A stretch of 64,000 nt of DNA from Ailanthus altissimus (Eukaryota > Streptophyta > Magnoliopsida > Sapindales > Simaroubaceae), in the NCBI GenBank assembly GCA_946807835.1, contig OX327706.1, positions 25,657,001 through 25,721,000 on the forward strand. Reading direction: 5' to 3'. How positions within the stretch are numbered: position 1 is the first letter of the stretch; every line of letters starts with the position of its first letter. Position numbers and translations under genes: made by a program. The notes beneath the pieces were generated by a model, which saw nothing but the letters and a program-made list of their open reading frames with translations, was not told the origin of the DNA and searched no databases. This document shows positions 49,460-62,020 of the stretch, one piece after another.

Positions 49460-49645
49460 TTGATTAAGGTGAACGATGGAGCGTTATTCAAACAACGTCG
49501 AAAGACCACCAAACGGCGTTGGCAGTTGATTGAACGGCGGCTAGACAACAACAATTCACAATGTGCAATGGCAAAGAAAATAGAGGCAGAGCGAAGAGAG
49601 AACGTTGGAAGTATTACTCGTGAAATAAATGGAACTGTGCCTTAA
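49460..49645 (+). other. Small frame kept in both duplicate copies (copy A), unrecognised
   Basis: A 61-codon plus-strand frame rich in Lys/Arg/Glu, of the form KQRRKTTKRRWQLIERRL. Its partner at 54143-54328 has the same length and differs at about five residues. The opposite strand is also open here and has a donor-like TTATT|GTAAGTGC, so the true coding strand, if any, is uncertain. No domain family is recognised. Confidence 0.3.
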
Positions 49646-49939
49646 ATTTTTGCAATTCAATAAGGCATTTTTTGAACCACAATATTTTATTAAAATTTAA
49701 GTGCTACCTGTGAAAGCACTAGAACTGCTCATTAAAATTTTTTGGCAGACACTTCAATAAGTACTTCCAAATTTAAGTATCTTTTTAGATTAAACAACAC
49801 TAAAAAAAATGCTCTAAGTTGTTCATTACCCGAAAGAATCTCTACTCCAGAGTGGGTAAAATCGGATAAGGGGATTAATATAAACTTTGACCTTGATCAT
49901 GAGCAAGGCTGCATACTCCTAAAAGTTAATTCATTCTAA

Positions 49940-50170
49940 ATGACCCAACGTTTGGTTTTGCAAATTCTTCCACACCACCGTGACATTCTTTTCGGATCAA
50001 GCTTATATCGTGTATTTATGCAGAGTGATAAGCAAACCAAACCTTCAATCAGAAGAGACTTGAGCATTCTTTCTCGACATGAAGAGAATACGCTCTCAGT
50101 TAAAAACCACCTGAGTTTTGTGCTTAAAAATTACCATCAGATTACTTTAGGAACAATGAGGGAACACTAA
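49940..50170 (+). other. Small frame kept in both duplicate copies (copy A), unrecognised
   Basis: A 76-codon frame, MTQRLVLQILPHHRDILFGS to the end. Its partner at 54623-54853 has the same length. Two single-base indels 8-10 bp apart cancel each other (LSRHEENT here, LSDMQENT there), so the frame is kept. No known domain. It could be chance, because non-coding duplicates also keep frames when they are young. Confidence 0.3.
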
Positions 50171-50714
50171 CATACACATTTGGAAACACTACAGAGCACA
50201 CAAGTTTATTAAAAAAAATAAACAGAAGAAACCTTCAAGTCTTTACAATTTAGGATACCATTCATCAAACTACTGAACATCCACAACATGAAGAGGCAGA
50301 AACCTTTATCCAATGACTCTGATTCACAAAATGCCATCCAAACACCACTATGATTCACAGAGTGCATTTAACTCACAACCTATGATAAGGAACATAGTGT
50401 ACATGCAAAATTGCAAGCGTCTTCCCCAAGTGCATCAAGATACAACCAACAACAGCAAAACAGAACTTGAATGTTAACTGCAACCACAAAGGTTTTGAGT
50501 ACAATAAGTTTATACAAGTAGACAGTCAACTCCACTCAGCAAACTTCCACGATCAAAATCATGAGATAGTAGTCAGAAAGTTGGCATGAAGGAATCAAAA
50601 TTGCAGGTGGAACACAGAGAGAAAAATCAGACCACCAAAACTTTCCGCCTAGGAAATTGTTTAAATTCAGAAACAAAGCATAGTAAACAAGCCACAATGT
50701 CAGAGGATTTGTAT

Positions 50715-50959
50715 TATTAAAGATATAAAATATTAATATATTAATCACGTATCATATATATTTTATAATTTGTAAATTATATTTAATTTTCTTTTATGTA
50801 TTTATATTTTCTTATTTATGTTAACCTAAAACTTATATAAAAACTGTCTCTATAATATTGTAATACACAATATTATAATAACAATATAGTCTTTCAAGTT
50901 TTACAGTTTTTTTAAATTATTTTTGTTATCTTTTTTTTTATATTTTATCTTTTTTAATA
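50715..50959 (+). repeat. 5' LTR of the miniature element
   Basis: A 245 bp AT-rich repeat ending TTTTTTAATA just before the primer binding site. Confidence 0.75.
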
Positions 50960-51075
50960 TAGTATCAGAGCTTTGGTTTCTTCACTGTTATTTTGTTTAA
51001 CTAGAGATTTGCTGAAAATTTTTTTTAAAACCTGACGGAATTTACCGGAGTTTTTCGAAAAGTTACCAAAAATTT

Positions 51076-51640
51076 TTGAAATCTTGCCGTCTTAGTCACC
51101 GCCCATCTCCAGTTACTCAGAATCCTCCGGCCGTTTCAACGCCATCGACGACGCGTCGATCCAATGTTGGTAACCGCCGGAAGCACCGCAGGAACACCAC
51201 TGTCGCCGGCCACTGTCACTTCAAATCCCGGCCGTTCTACGGTGACGTGCCCGACACCGCCCACACCAAACGAATCCCCCATCACCGGCCGTTCAGTGCC
51301 GCCGATGACGCGCCAATCCGAGGTCGAAAACCATCGGACTCGCCGCCAGAACTTCACTGTCGCCGTTACTGTTCTCCTTAGATTCCGACTGATTTTCGGC
51401 GCATTAGCCTGCACCGCCCAGACAGCTGCACTCAGAATCAACCGACGATTCCAGCAACACCAAAATCTTGTCGATTCGAAGCTGCACGCTTCCCCACGCC
51501 CCTCTGAACAGAGCTGCCGTCCGCTACCGTCCACCTTAGATCTCCGTCGTTTTTCAGCGAGCTGCTTCTCACCACCGGCTCCATTCAACTCCCCTCCGCT
51601 GGATCTATCAGTCCCAGGTCTCCTTTTAAAATTTCGGTGA
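51076..51640 (+). other. GC-rich open stretch inside the miniature element
   Basis: Overlapping plus-strand frames 51076-51381 and 51164-51640 and a minus-strand frame 51645-51136 are all open because the base composition lacks stop codons. The plus product is rich in Pro, Arg, Ser and Thr, without a recognised domain. It may be a captured fragment or an ancestral leader. I do not claim a protein. Confidence 0.4.
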
Positions 51641-51799
51641 TCCAATTTATAATAGGGGTCTTTTTACAAACATTTCAAAGTTATATGGACAATTTACAGT
51701 TTATTTAAGTTTTAGGCCATTTTGTGATTTTTTATTTTTATCGGTTTTTATTTCTTTTTTGTTTTTTGCAATTTTTAAATAAATTGGTGGAATAATCTC

Positions 51800-52010
51800 T
51801 CAACACACTTGCACTCGCAGCAGTTGATTTTTCTCTATCAACCCGATTGCACTCGTAGTTGTTGACAACGCACTTGCACTCGCAACGGTTGATTTTTTAT
51901 TTTTTTATCAACGCGTTTGCACTCGCAGTGGTTGGCAACGCACTTGCACTCGCAACGGTTGGTTTCAAGTTTCACTCAACACGTCTGCATTCGCAAGTGA
52001 TTGATTTTCT
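51800..52010. repeat. Minisatellite of TTGCACTCGCAACGGTTGA-type units
   Basis: The words CACTTGCACTCGCA and CGGTTG recur about six times at 35-50 bp spacing with small changes (GCAGCAGTTGAT, GTAGTTGTTGAC, GCAACGGTTGAT, GCAGTGGTTGGC). Confidence 0.75.
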
Positions 52011-52029
52011 CAAAATCCACCATTACAGT

Positions 52030-52072
<43 letters not shown>

Positions 52073-52111
52073 TTTTTCAAATTCAAGCTTCTACTTGAGT
52101 TTGAGGAAGGA

Positions 52112-52351
52112 TATTAAAGATATAAAATATTAATATATTAATCACCTATCATATATATTTTATAATTAATAGGTTATATTTGATTTTCTTTTATGTATTT
52201 TTATTTTTTTATTTTTGTTAACCTAAAACTTATATAAAAACTGTCTCTGTAACATTATAATACATAATATTATAATAACAATGTAATTTTTTAAATTTTA
52301 TAATTTTTTATATTATTTTTATTATTTTGTTTTTTATATTTTAACTTTAAT
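52112..52351 (+). repeat. 3' LTR of the miniature element
   Basis: Partner of 50715-50959. It is preceded by a purine tract. Confidence 0.75.
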
Positions 52352-53856
52352 GGGGCAACAATATAATAGAGACAGAAAGATTTCACGATCTGTCTTTACG
52401 ACCAAGTGAGACATTCAGGATTTCAGTGATTTGGTAAGCAAATCAATGTTCAGATTAGAGTGCCACAGTAAAACCGATTGTAGAATACATGAAAATGTCC
52501 TTAATGAACAACTAACACGAATGAACAAACAAAGCACAAAAAATTTATGAAAGAAACTATGTAAAAAAAAACCTACATTTGCATGTTGTAGATATTGTAA
52601 GTCGAGTTTAAAGGGTGAGAGTACATTGAAACATCTCATTTGAATAAACACAAAAAAATATTTGGAAGAATATGAGCTCAAAAACCCAAAATAAAAATAA
52701 ATTGCTAAATCTTCGTCAAATGAAAAAAAAAATGTCTGCATTTACGCACTCACAGAACAGCTAGTGTCTATTTTAAAATCCAAGATGATTTTCACTTCTG
52801 GAGCCCAAGACAAGATATTGACCTTTTAATTAATTAATAAAAACAATTACTAATTAGAACTTTTACAAACACAAAGACATCTCTAGTTCATTCTACGGGG
52901 AATCTGGCCCAATATTAAGGCCCAATTCAACTGGCCGAAGAATTAAGGGCACATCGATTCACACTTTAGAGTATGAAAATTTAATTTAAATTAGAAGTTA
53001 AACCCCAAACTTAACACGGATTAATTACATGTAAAATAGGAGCTGAAGGCTCATTTGCATGCTCCTACAAAAAAAATCTTCGATATTGATGCATAAATTT
53101 CGATGAGGCCACCCATACTCAAACAAAATAGACTCCAATGGGATTAAAAGTTCACATTAACACTTGATTCCTATGACTTAAAGAGATCTTTATTAATTAT
53201 CGCTCAATAAGGTTAAACCCACAAATTTTAAGATAAAAATCAATCTCTTCTACTTGAGTCCATCGCAAATCACGATGAGAATGAAATCCGATTTGCCCAA
53301 TTTTTTTGGGATGAAGCGGTAAGGAGCAACAATTAAAAAGATAAAGTCATATTAAGTAAAGATAATGAAAATTTTCTACACCAACGCTCTTTTAACTCTT
53401 TTACTTTTTCAATCTATTTTATAATTGTTGATTAAATTATTTAAAAATTCTTACCAAAAAAACTACAAACGAGACTTAACTTTATTTTTATTTTCTATTT
53501 TAGAGTTGTTAAAGCTATCAAACAGAGTTCATCTTAACGTCGCCCAATAATAGAGATTTAATTTTATTTTTTTAATAAATAAATTTAAAATTTACTAGTT
53601 AAAAAAATTAATTTTTCAAGTCAAAATCCTCAAAAGAAGGAATTTTACATTTAATTAGTTACACTTCATTTTCCCCTTAATTTAGCCATACATAATTCAT
53701 TATACATTTGTATGATACTTAACAACCTATTAAACCCATTAAAGCTCAATTAACAACAATAAAAACTCATCTAATCTCAAATTTTGATAGATCGGATTCA
53801 AGTTAATGTTACAATATTTCATAATACACCCAAAGTTCTATAATCAAGGCAATAGA

Positions 53857-53887
<31 letters not shown>

Positions 53888-53962
53888 GAGAGAGAAAGAG
53901 ATAATTAATTTAATGAGTTACGTAATTTATTATATGATAAATAATATTATCACATGTAATTG

Positions 53963-53993
<31 letters not shown>

Positions 53994-54142
53994 ATCGAAT
54001 GAGAATGAAGCTAACAAAACAAAAGACCAAATAGCTGATCAACATAATCAGATTTTTCTTTGAAATAAAATTTAAATTAATCAAAAAGAAATACCCTAAA
54101 ACTTGTGTAAAAGGAAAATTATTGAAGCACTTACAATAACGG

Positions 54143-54328
54143 TTGATTAAGGTGAACGATGGACCATTAATCAAACAACGTCGAAAGACCACCAAACGGC
54201 GTTGGCAGTTGATTGAACGGCGGCTAGACAAAAACAATTCACAATGTGCAATGGCAAAGAAAGTAGAGGCAGAGCGAAGAGAGAACGTTGGAAGTATTAC
54301 TCGTGAAATAAATGGAACTGTGCCTTAA
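54143..54328 (+). other. Small frame kept in both duplicate copies (copy B), unrecognised
   Basis: Partner of 49460-49645: 61 codons, about five residues different (for example GPLIKQ for GALFKQ). No domain recognised. Confidence 0.3.
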
Positions 54329-54622
54329 ATTTTTGTAATTCAACAAGGCATTTTTTGAACCACAATATTTTATTAAAATTTTTAAGTGCTACTTGTGAAA
54401 ACACTGGAACTGCTCATAAATTTTTTTGGCAAACGCTTGAATAAGTACTTTTAATTTTAAGTATCTTTTTAGATTAAACAACACTAAAAAAAAGCTCTAT
54501 GTTGTCCATTACCCGAAAGAATATCTACTCCAGAGTGGCTAAAATCCGAAAAAGGGATTAATGTAAACTTTGACCCTGATCATGAGCAAGGCTGCATACT
54601 CCTACAAGTTAATTCATTCTAA

Positions 54623-54853
54623 ATGACCCAACGTTTGGTTTTGCAAATTCTTCCACACCACCGTGACATTCTTTTCGGATCAAGCTTATATCGTGTATTT
54701 ATGCATAGTGATAAGCAAACCAAACCCTCAATCAGAAGAGACTTGAGCATGCTTTCTGACATGCAAGAGAATACGCTCTCAGTTAAAAACCACCTGAGTT
54801 TTGTGCTTAAAAATTACCATCAGATTACTTTAGGAACAATGAGGGAACACTAG
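54623..54853 (+). other. Small frame kept in both duplicate copies (copy B), unrecognised
   Basis: Partner of 49940-50170, the same 76 codons with a pair of cancelling indels. The frame directly upstream in copy A (49742-49939) is shifted in copy B. This weakens the case for a longer conserved protein. Confidence 0.3.
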
Positions 54854-55605
54854 CATACACATTAGGATACACTACAGAGCACAAAAGTTCATTAAAAAAA
54901 AAAAAACAGAAGAAACCCTCAAAGTCTTTACAATTTAGGATACCATTCATCAAACTACTGAACATCCACAACAGGAAGAGGCAGAAACCTTTATCCAATG
55001 ACTCTGATTCACAAAATGCCATCCAAACACCACTATGATTCACAAAGTGCATATAACTCGCAACCTATGATAAGGAAGATAGTGTACATACAAAAGTGCA
55101 AGTGTCTTCCCCAAGTGCATTAAGATACAACCAACAGCAGCAAAACAGAACTTGAATGTTAACTGCAACCACAAAGGTTTTGAGTACAATAAGTTTATAC
55201 AAGTAGATACAAACAGTCAACTCCACTCAGCAAACTTCCACGATCAAAATCACGAGGTACTAATCAGAAAGTTGGCATGAAGGAATCAAAATTGCAGTTG
55301 GAACACACACAGAAAATCAAACAACCAACACTTTCCACCTAGGAAATTGTTTAAATTCAGAAACAAAGTATCAGTAAACAAGCCACAATGTCAGAGCATT
55401 TGTATAAAGAATGGGGACAACAATATAATAGAGACAGTAAGATTTCACAATCTGTCTTTACGACCAAGTGAGACATTACAGAATTTCAGTGTTTTGGTAA
55501 GCAAATCAATGTTCAGATTAGAGTGCCACAGTAAAACTGATTGTAGAATACATGAAAATGTCCTTAATGAACAACTAACACAAATGAACAACCGAAGCAC
55601 AACAT

Positions 55606-56898
<1,293 letters not shown>

Positions 56899-56989
56899 CT
56901 GACAAAGACGAAGAAGTTTCTGGATTCTGTATTCGAAATTCAAAGCTCGGACGTGCGTCTATAAATGGGGTAAATGGACGGCCATATCG

Positions 56990-57003
56990 GCGTTTATAAA
57001 TGG
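56990..57003 (-). promoter_or_regulatory. Candidate TATA box of the H3.3 gene
   Basis: Minus-strand CCATTTATAAACG lies about 95-100 bp before the first splice donor. A similar CCATTTATAGACG lies 36 bp closer. Either could set the start site. Position inferred. Confidence 0.45.
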
Positions 57004-58540
57004 GGTACTGTTTGGTAGGGTTCGAGGAAATCCAACGGTTGGTTGATTAAATTCTAACTTTGGTTGGGTTAGTTGCTCATAACTCTCATTAACCCAGGTT
57101 AACTCGTTTCGTTCAAATTTGTTTTTAATACAAAAACCTTACTTCATTAATTTTTTAAGGAATATTTTCATAAAAAAATAATGAGGACAAAATATTTATA
57201 TCCCATATTGATTACATTATTACATCCATGCTTATTCTTACATAATCATTTAAATCACTTGGACAATTTCAATATTTTAGATTTCAAGTTACCAAACGAT
57301 TTTAAAGTATTAATCTGAACATGCAAAGCCTGTCGTTTTGCTTAATCAAAAGATTAATTCAATTCTTTCTTAATTAAAGTTCATCCGCAAATCAATAATC
57401 ACGATTAAGCAAGGTTGTAACTATTTTTTTTATTGGGCTATTTTTATTTTTAATATTATTTAATAAATTTATACGTTATTGTTTCTTTTGGAATAATTAA
57501 GCAAACTGAAAGTAAATAGGCCCAAATAACAAAAAGTATGAACCCGATTCAGCTTCAATTCCGATTCCAACCCTCTAATAAAGGAAATTCAAATCCGTTA
57601 ACTTGTGACTTCTATAGGCGGCCTGTGATGTCGCAAGAAGATGAAAAAGAATTAAATTATGAATTTTTTTTTAACTTTAATTATTTAATTTCAATTTTAT
57701 ATGAAGAATAACTTTTAAAAAATGGACAAATTTCATTTTAACCCTCGTATCGATAATGAAGCGTGAACATCAAATACGCACAAAATACCAAAAGTGGTAC
57801 AAATTATCACATTATTAATTTTATGAGTAGGACTATTTGAAACCACCAAAATATTTAATAAACCTATTATTAAAATATAAAATGTTAAAATTAATTTTAT
57901 ATATTTACCTTAATTTCCAACAAAACCTTACTAAATTAAAATATTATAACAAAATAAATTTTTAGTAAATACCTCTATAAATTCTTAATGCTAAGTGTAT
58001 TATATAATCATTTCTCTATCAAAATTTACTTATTTAAAACTAAAACCTAATAACATTGACTGACAGATCGAGAAACTTATCAATCACAATGAAAAATAAT
58101 TTTTTATATTGTTAAGTTGAAGTATTTGTTTTAAAAAAAATGTCAAAAGCGTTTATTTTATTAAATTTTTAAACATTCGTTATATTTTGATTGATTGGGT
58201 CAAACGGTTTATTATATGATCCAATTTCTGATTAGATTTTATGAGTAAGTAATCTCAAATTTACTTTTAGATTTAAGTGAGTTTTTGAGTTTCTTAAACT
58301 TTTTATTTTTTTATAATTATTTATTATAAATAATATACAAAAAAATATTTGGTCCTTATCATGCTTTTATTTAAAAAGTCTTGTTTCTGATTACTCTTAA
58401 GTGGGAAAAAATTATTGCAGAACTTATGTGGTATTAAAAATAATTATATAAGTATTTATTAAAAATTAATATTTGTTTAATAATTTATATTAGTAAAATT
58501 ATATTAATAATTAATAATAATTTTTAAATTTTAATTAGGA
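57004..58540. other. Intergenic upstream of H3.3
   Basis: AT-rich. No domain-bearing frame or clear element was seen. Confidence 0.5.
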
Positions 58541-58685
58541 GTGGGCTTCGATTCAATTAATCGGTGAACCAAACAAAAAATTTTGATTTAATTCGTTCGG
58601 TTTAAATTTCAATTTAAGATTCGGTTTGATTATTTTAAACTCGATTGATTTAGTTTTGATTCGACTCGATTCAAGTTAGAAGGTT
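58541..58685. mobile_element. Fragment resembling the foldback MITE at 11457
   Basis: It begins AGGAGTGGGC and continues with GAACCAAAC and TTCGGTTTGATT words, like the GGGTGG-ended, CCGAAC-rich MITE at 11457-11809. The other terminus is missing. Confidence 0.4.
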
Positions 58686-58827
58686 TTTGCCTATTTCTTA
58701 ATGCTCTTCATCTTAAACCAAAGGTCTCCTTGGCTCTTCGTTGGTTGATTTGTTGCTCCTAGCTTAATTCACTCTCTTACTTGACTAATTTGGCATACTA
58801 AAAAACAGTTTATTCTTGAACAAAATT

Positions 58828-59447
58828 GGGTAAATATCATTTATCCTCCTATTAAATGCGTTAACTATCAAAAAATATTCTCAATGTTTGATAATATTTA
58901 AGAACCACATGTCATTATAATTGTAATAGTATAAATTAATTTTATAGGGGTATAATAGTTTTTTTATTTAAAGAGTCAACAATTACGTTTATATAAAATT
59001 AAATAGTAAAAATACATTATATAAACAGTAACATTAATATATTTATACTATTAAATAATTAATAAAAATAACATGAGATTTTATTATATTATAAATTATT
59101 ATTTAATATTGGTGTTTGCATTCTTTTTAAAATATAAATATTCAATATTAATCGTCTTATTAATCTAATAAATAGAGAAAAATTATTAATTATAATACAA
59201 TATAAATTTTTTTATTTATGCAATACTATTTAACTATTTGAAACTATATTACATAAGGTATTGTTACTATTTAATACTATACAAAAAAATTGTTAACTTT
59301 TAAAATAATAAACTATTATATCCATCTAGAATTAATTTATACTATTACAATTATTATGACATGAGATTTTTTTTTAGAGATTATCAAATACTAGGCAGGT
59401 TTTTAATAGTAAAAAAAATTTACTAAATGAGTAAATAATAAATTCTC
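58828..59447. mobile_element. Long-TIR MITE, Mutator-like (copy 2)
   Basis: It starts GGGTAAATATCATTTATCC and ends with its imperfect inverse AGTAAATAATAAATTCTC. A perfect 9 bp duplication AACAAAATT (58819-58827 and 59448-59456) flanks it. Inverted complementarity extends more than 100 bp (CATTATAATTGTAATAGTAT against TACTATTACAATTATTATG). It is similar over its whole length to 18230-18866. The 9 bp duplication and long TIRs point to a Mutator-derived MITE. Confidence 0.82.
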
Positions 59448-59456
59448 AACAAAATT

Positions 59457-60030
59457 TAATTTATATTAGTCTATAATGTTCAATTGTATTTGTATTTTGT
59501 GTAATGACTTAAGTTTCTTTTTGTATATAAGTGGCTTGATATGTTTTGAAAGCACAATAATTAAAGTATGTAATAAGTATAATTTTTATTATTGAATAAC
59601 TTTTTTTTTTAAAGAATAATAATCTTTATTATTGAATAACTTCAAAGATAATACATCAAGGACCTTTGATTCTGTAATCAAATGATTACTAGGATATAAT
59701 AAAATGAGTACATATAGACATCTTCTTAAACCAAACTCTTTTAAAAAAGAGTATCAATCATACTTATATTGGGTAAGGATATCTCTAAAAGAGAATACGA
59801 ACATTTTTAATAAAAAAATGTGAAATCTAAACTTTTATGAGAAAAAGTAAATAACAGATTTCAACAAATGAGAAAAATACAAAAACCTCAACAAATAAAA
59901 GAAATATAAATCCCATCAAAAGGATGAATTATTACAAGACCCACACTACTTATAATAAAATATATTCTAACATAACCCAAATTCTATTCTATAATCGGTA
60001 GGAAAAAATAATGTTCATAGTCAAAATAGA
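59457..60030. other. Intergenic, nothing recognised
   Basis: AT-rich. Confidence 0.5.
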
Positions 60031-60870
60031 TCAAAGACAAATGAATTGCACTAATATGGTTACAGCATCAAATTGGGGCTGCAATACGGTGCAGGACAGA
60101 GCGGAGATATTGTCGCCGAAACTTCACCAAAGGCAAGTGCCGGACCATGCGCCGAAGAGTCGCAAGTCAAAAGGGAGCCGTGAAAAAAGGCAGCCGCACT
60201 TAAGGAAAATGTCGTGGGAGATGGGCAAGTGCAGATGTGGTTAGATGACCGGTGGCCCCGTGAGACCAGCAGGAGGATAAGAAATGCAATGGTGTCCGGC
60301 GAAGGGAGCAGTGGTCACGTCGTTAAAATACCAGCAGCGAAAATCAGTCAGTTGTTATAGATGAGGGTCGGCCGTGGCTGGTGCACCATGAAGGTTTGCG
60401 TCACGACGATGAGCCATTTTCGTCTTAGCTCATGCCGGCCACTAAACACACCTTCACACGCCATACAGTTATACTTACCAGCCTCCGTCGCAGGTCATGG
60501 TCGAAGAGCACCGTGGCCCAAAGTTACTTGATGGAGGTTGACTTGGGAACATGGCTAGAACGCCAGCGAAGCAATAAAACTCGAAAAATAGAATCGACAA
60601 AAGGCTAGATTATACTTTCCAGTCTCCGTCGCTGGTCATGGTGAAGGAGCACCACGGCCCCTAGCGACATGATGGAAGCTGACCTGGAAACATGTCCTGA
60701 ACTCCAATGAAGCAACAAAACTCGGAGACAAAATTAGCAAAAGGCAACAGAAGGGAAAACCGAAGAAAGGGAACTAGAAGAGAGAAGGAGATCTAAAAGA
60801 GGAGGGAGAAGGAGAAAGGTTCCACCGGAGAATGGGGATGAAACCCCTCTCTGGTGGGGGTGTGTGCTTG
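60031..60870. repeat. GC-rich block with a 141 bp tandem repeat
   Basis: Base composition is much higher in G+C than the surroundings. CCAGCCTCCGTCGCAGGTCAT near 60478 recurs as CCAGTCTCCGTCGCTGGTCAT near 60619, and the similarity runs about 135 bp (GAGCACC..GGCCC, GAAGCAA.AAAACTCG). Read on the minus strand, the text with its TCTCC/CTTCTCC leader resembles the 5' untranslated part of a plant gene or LINE. No protein domain was found. The 77-codon plus frame at 60011-60244 has no known motif. Confidence 0.5.
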
Positions 60871-61815
60871 TACGACGCTTCTTTTTTCAAAGAGAAAGTT
60901 GAGAGAGATTAAAGTTCCTTATTCCCCGTTTGTATTTCTAATAACTTTACACTTACTTAAATGACCAAACAGTAAAATGCTTGCATCGCAGTTCTATATT
61001 AAAATGAAGCTGGAATTTGAATCAGTTCACAACTAACTGTTAATCAGACAATCATCTTCTTCTCTTTCATAGTTAGCACTTGTACAGTAATCATGAAATT
61101 AAAAGCGCGGCACCTTTATATCAAATGCACCCTTGTGTTATGATAAAATCGAAGGACTAGAATAACCCAATATCAATACATGGAAGGATGGTACGAATTT
61201 TAAGCTTGTGATATGGCATTGAGCCTTTTAGACGTTATATCATAACGTATATATCTACATGATTATATTTTATTTTATTCTTTCCAACGATGGTCCTAAT
61301 TCTAGGTAAACATATTCTCAAACTGTTAAGCATAAAGGCATTCATGAAAAATGTTTTTATTTTTCCACTTTGAACACCAAACATCTCAAATGAAAAAGGG
61401 AAATGTCTCAAAATAACCCCTTTATTTAATTAAAAATTTATTTTAACTTTTTATTATTATTTTTATATGTTTATTAATCAAATTTAAAAATTTCGGACAT
61501 TATTATCCTTGACATTTTCTTTCAATGTTCTTAACATATTTTTAAAAAAATTTCAAATAATCAACCTAAAAATAAGTAGATCAATAGTTTTTTTATAACA
61601 TTGTGAAAATTAAAAGGTAAAACGTTGATTTAAACAGTAAAAAATTAAAAAAAAAGGGCTCAAAATTGGTAAGTTTCTCCATTTTTCTAATATATATATA
61701 TAATAATTTTGTTAGAAATAAGTAAAAATAAGTAGATGTTGCATGAAATAGGTTGAAAATATGTAGATGTGGCTTAAACTAGCAAAAAATTGAAAAAAAA
61801 AAGTGAAAAATCTAG
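60871..61815. other. Intergenic, nothing recognised
   Basis: AT-rich DNA without a recognisable gene. Confidence 0.5.
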
Positions 61816-61819
61816 CCAA

Positions 61820-62020
61820 AATAGTAGGGGAAGATGGCGGAGAATGGTGTCTCTGTTGCGCGTGACGTGCGTGAACGTCTCGCGTGGGCAAGAAGCACGG
61901 GCATCTATGACTTGCAACTCATGCGCGAGTTGCAAGTAAAAAAGATTTACATGCGACTTGCGCACGTGCTGCACATGCACGAGTCGCACAGTATATTAGC
62001 ACGTGTCGCAAGTTGCAGTA
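61820..62020. other. GC-rich island with inverted repeats
   Basis: A CpG-rich stretch stands between very AT-rich sequences. It contains the perfect hairpin CTTGCAACTC/GAGTTGCAAG (61911-61936) and several ACTTGCGCACGTG-like words. Overlapping frames on both strands (61834-62049 plus, 61989-61774 minus) are open, but neither shows a domain. Confidence 0.4.

Larger units (their letters stand above)
50715..52351 (+). mobile_element. Miniature LTR retrotransposon inserted in duplication copy A
   Basis: Direct repeats 50715-50959 and 52112-52351 both start TATTAAAGATATAAAATATT and are close to identical. Next to the first is a tRNA-Met primer site TAGTATCAGAGC (50959-50970). Before the second is a purine tract GAGGAAGGA (52103-52111). 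The ~1.15 kb interior has no gag-pol. It contains a GC-rich open stretch (51076-51640), a minisatellite (51800-52010) and (TA)n (52031-52070). Copy B has the uninterrupted sequence at the matching place (55405-55415), so this is a real insertion. The ends read TA...TA instead of TG...CA. Confidence 0.78.
47757..52537. repeat. Tandem duplication copy A (H3.3 3'UTR and downstream DNA), split by a TRIM-like element
   Basis: It matches 52545-55593 in the same orientation. The match starts at AACTATGTAAAAAACCTACAT and continues through a (TA)n site, a conserved block 49440-50170 and the segment CAAGCCACAATGTCAGAG. It is interrupted by the insertion 50715-52351. It resumes at GGGGCAACAATATAATAGAG (52352) and ends at about 52537 in sequence homologous to the 3'UTR just past the histone H3.3 stop codon. 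The H3.3 coding part is not included. Confidence 0.85.
52545..55593. repeat. Tandem duplication copy B (downstream of histone H3.3)
   Basis: Uninterrupted counterpart of copy A. Its right end is the native 3'UTR of the adjoining H3.3 gene, to within about 12 bp of the stop codon. It differs from copy A by substitutions, by (TA)n length (53969-53993 against 49272-49311) and by an extra ~110 bp at the (TA)n site. That extra block contains AATGAGTTACGTAATTTATT, shared with 39540-39560. Confidence 0.85.

Noticed and set aside
49159..49554. 131-codon minus-strand frame
   Set aside because: Its C-terminal half is (TA)n-encoded Ile/Tyr repeats. The front half is kept in copy B, but no family is recognised, so no gene is called.
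51136..51645. 169-codon minus-strand frame
   Set aside because: GC-rich sequence without stops on several frames; no domain and inside a miniature LTR element.
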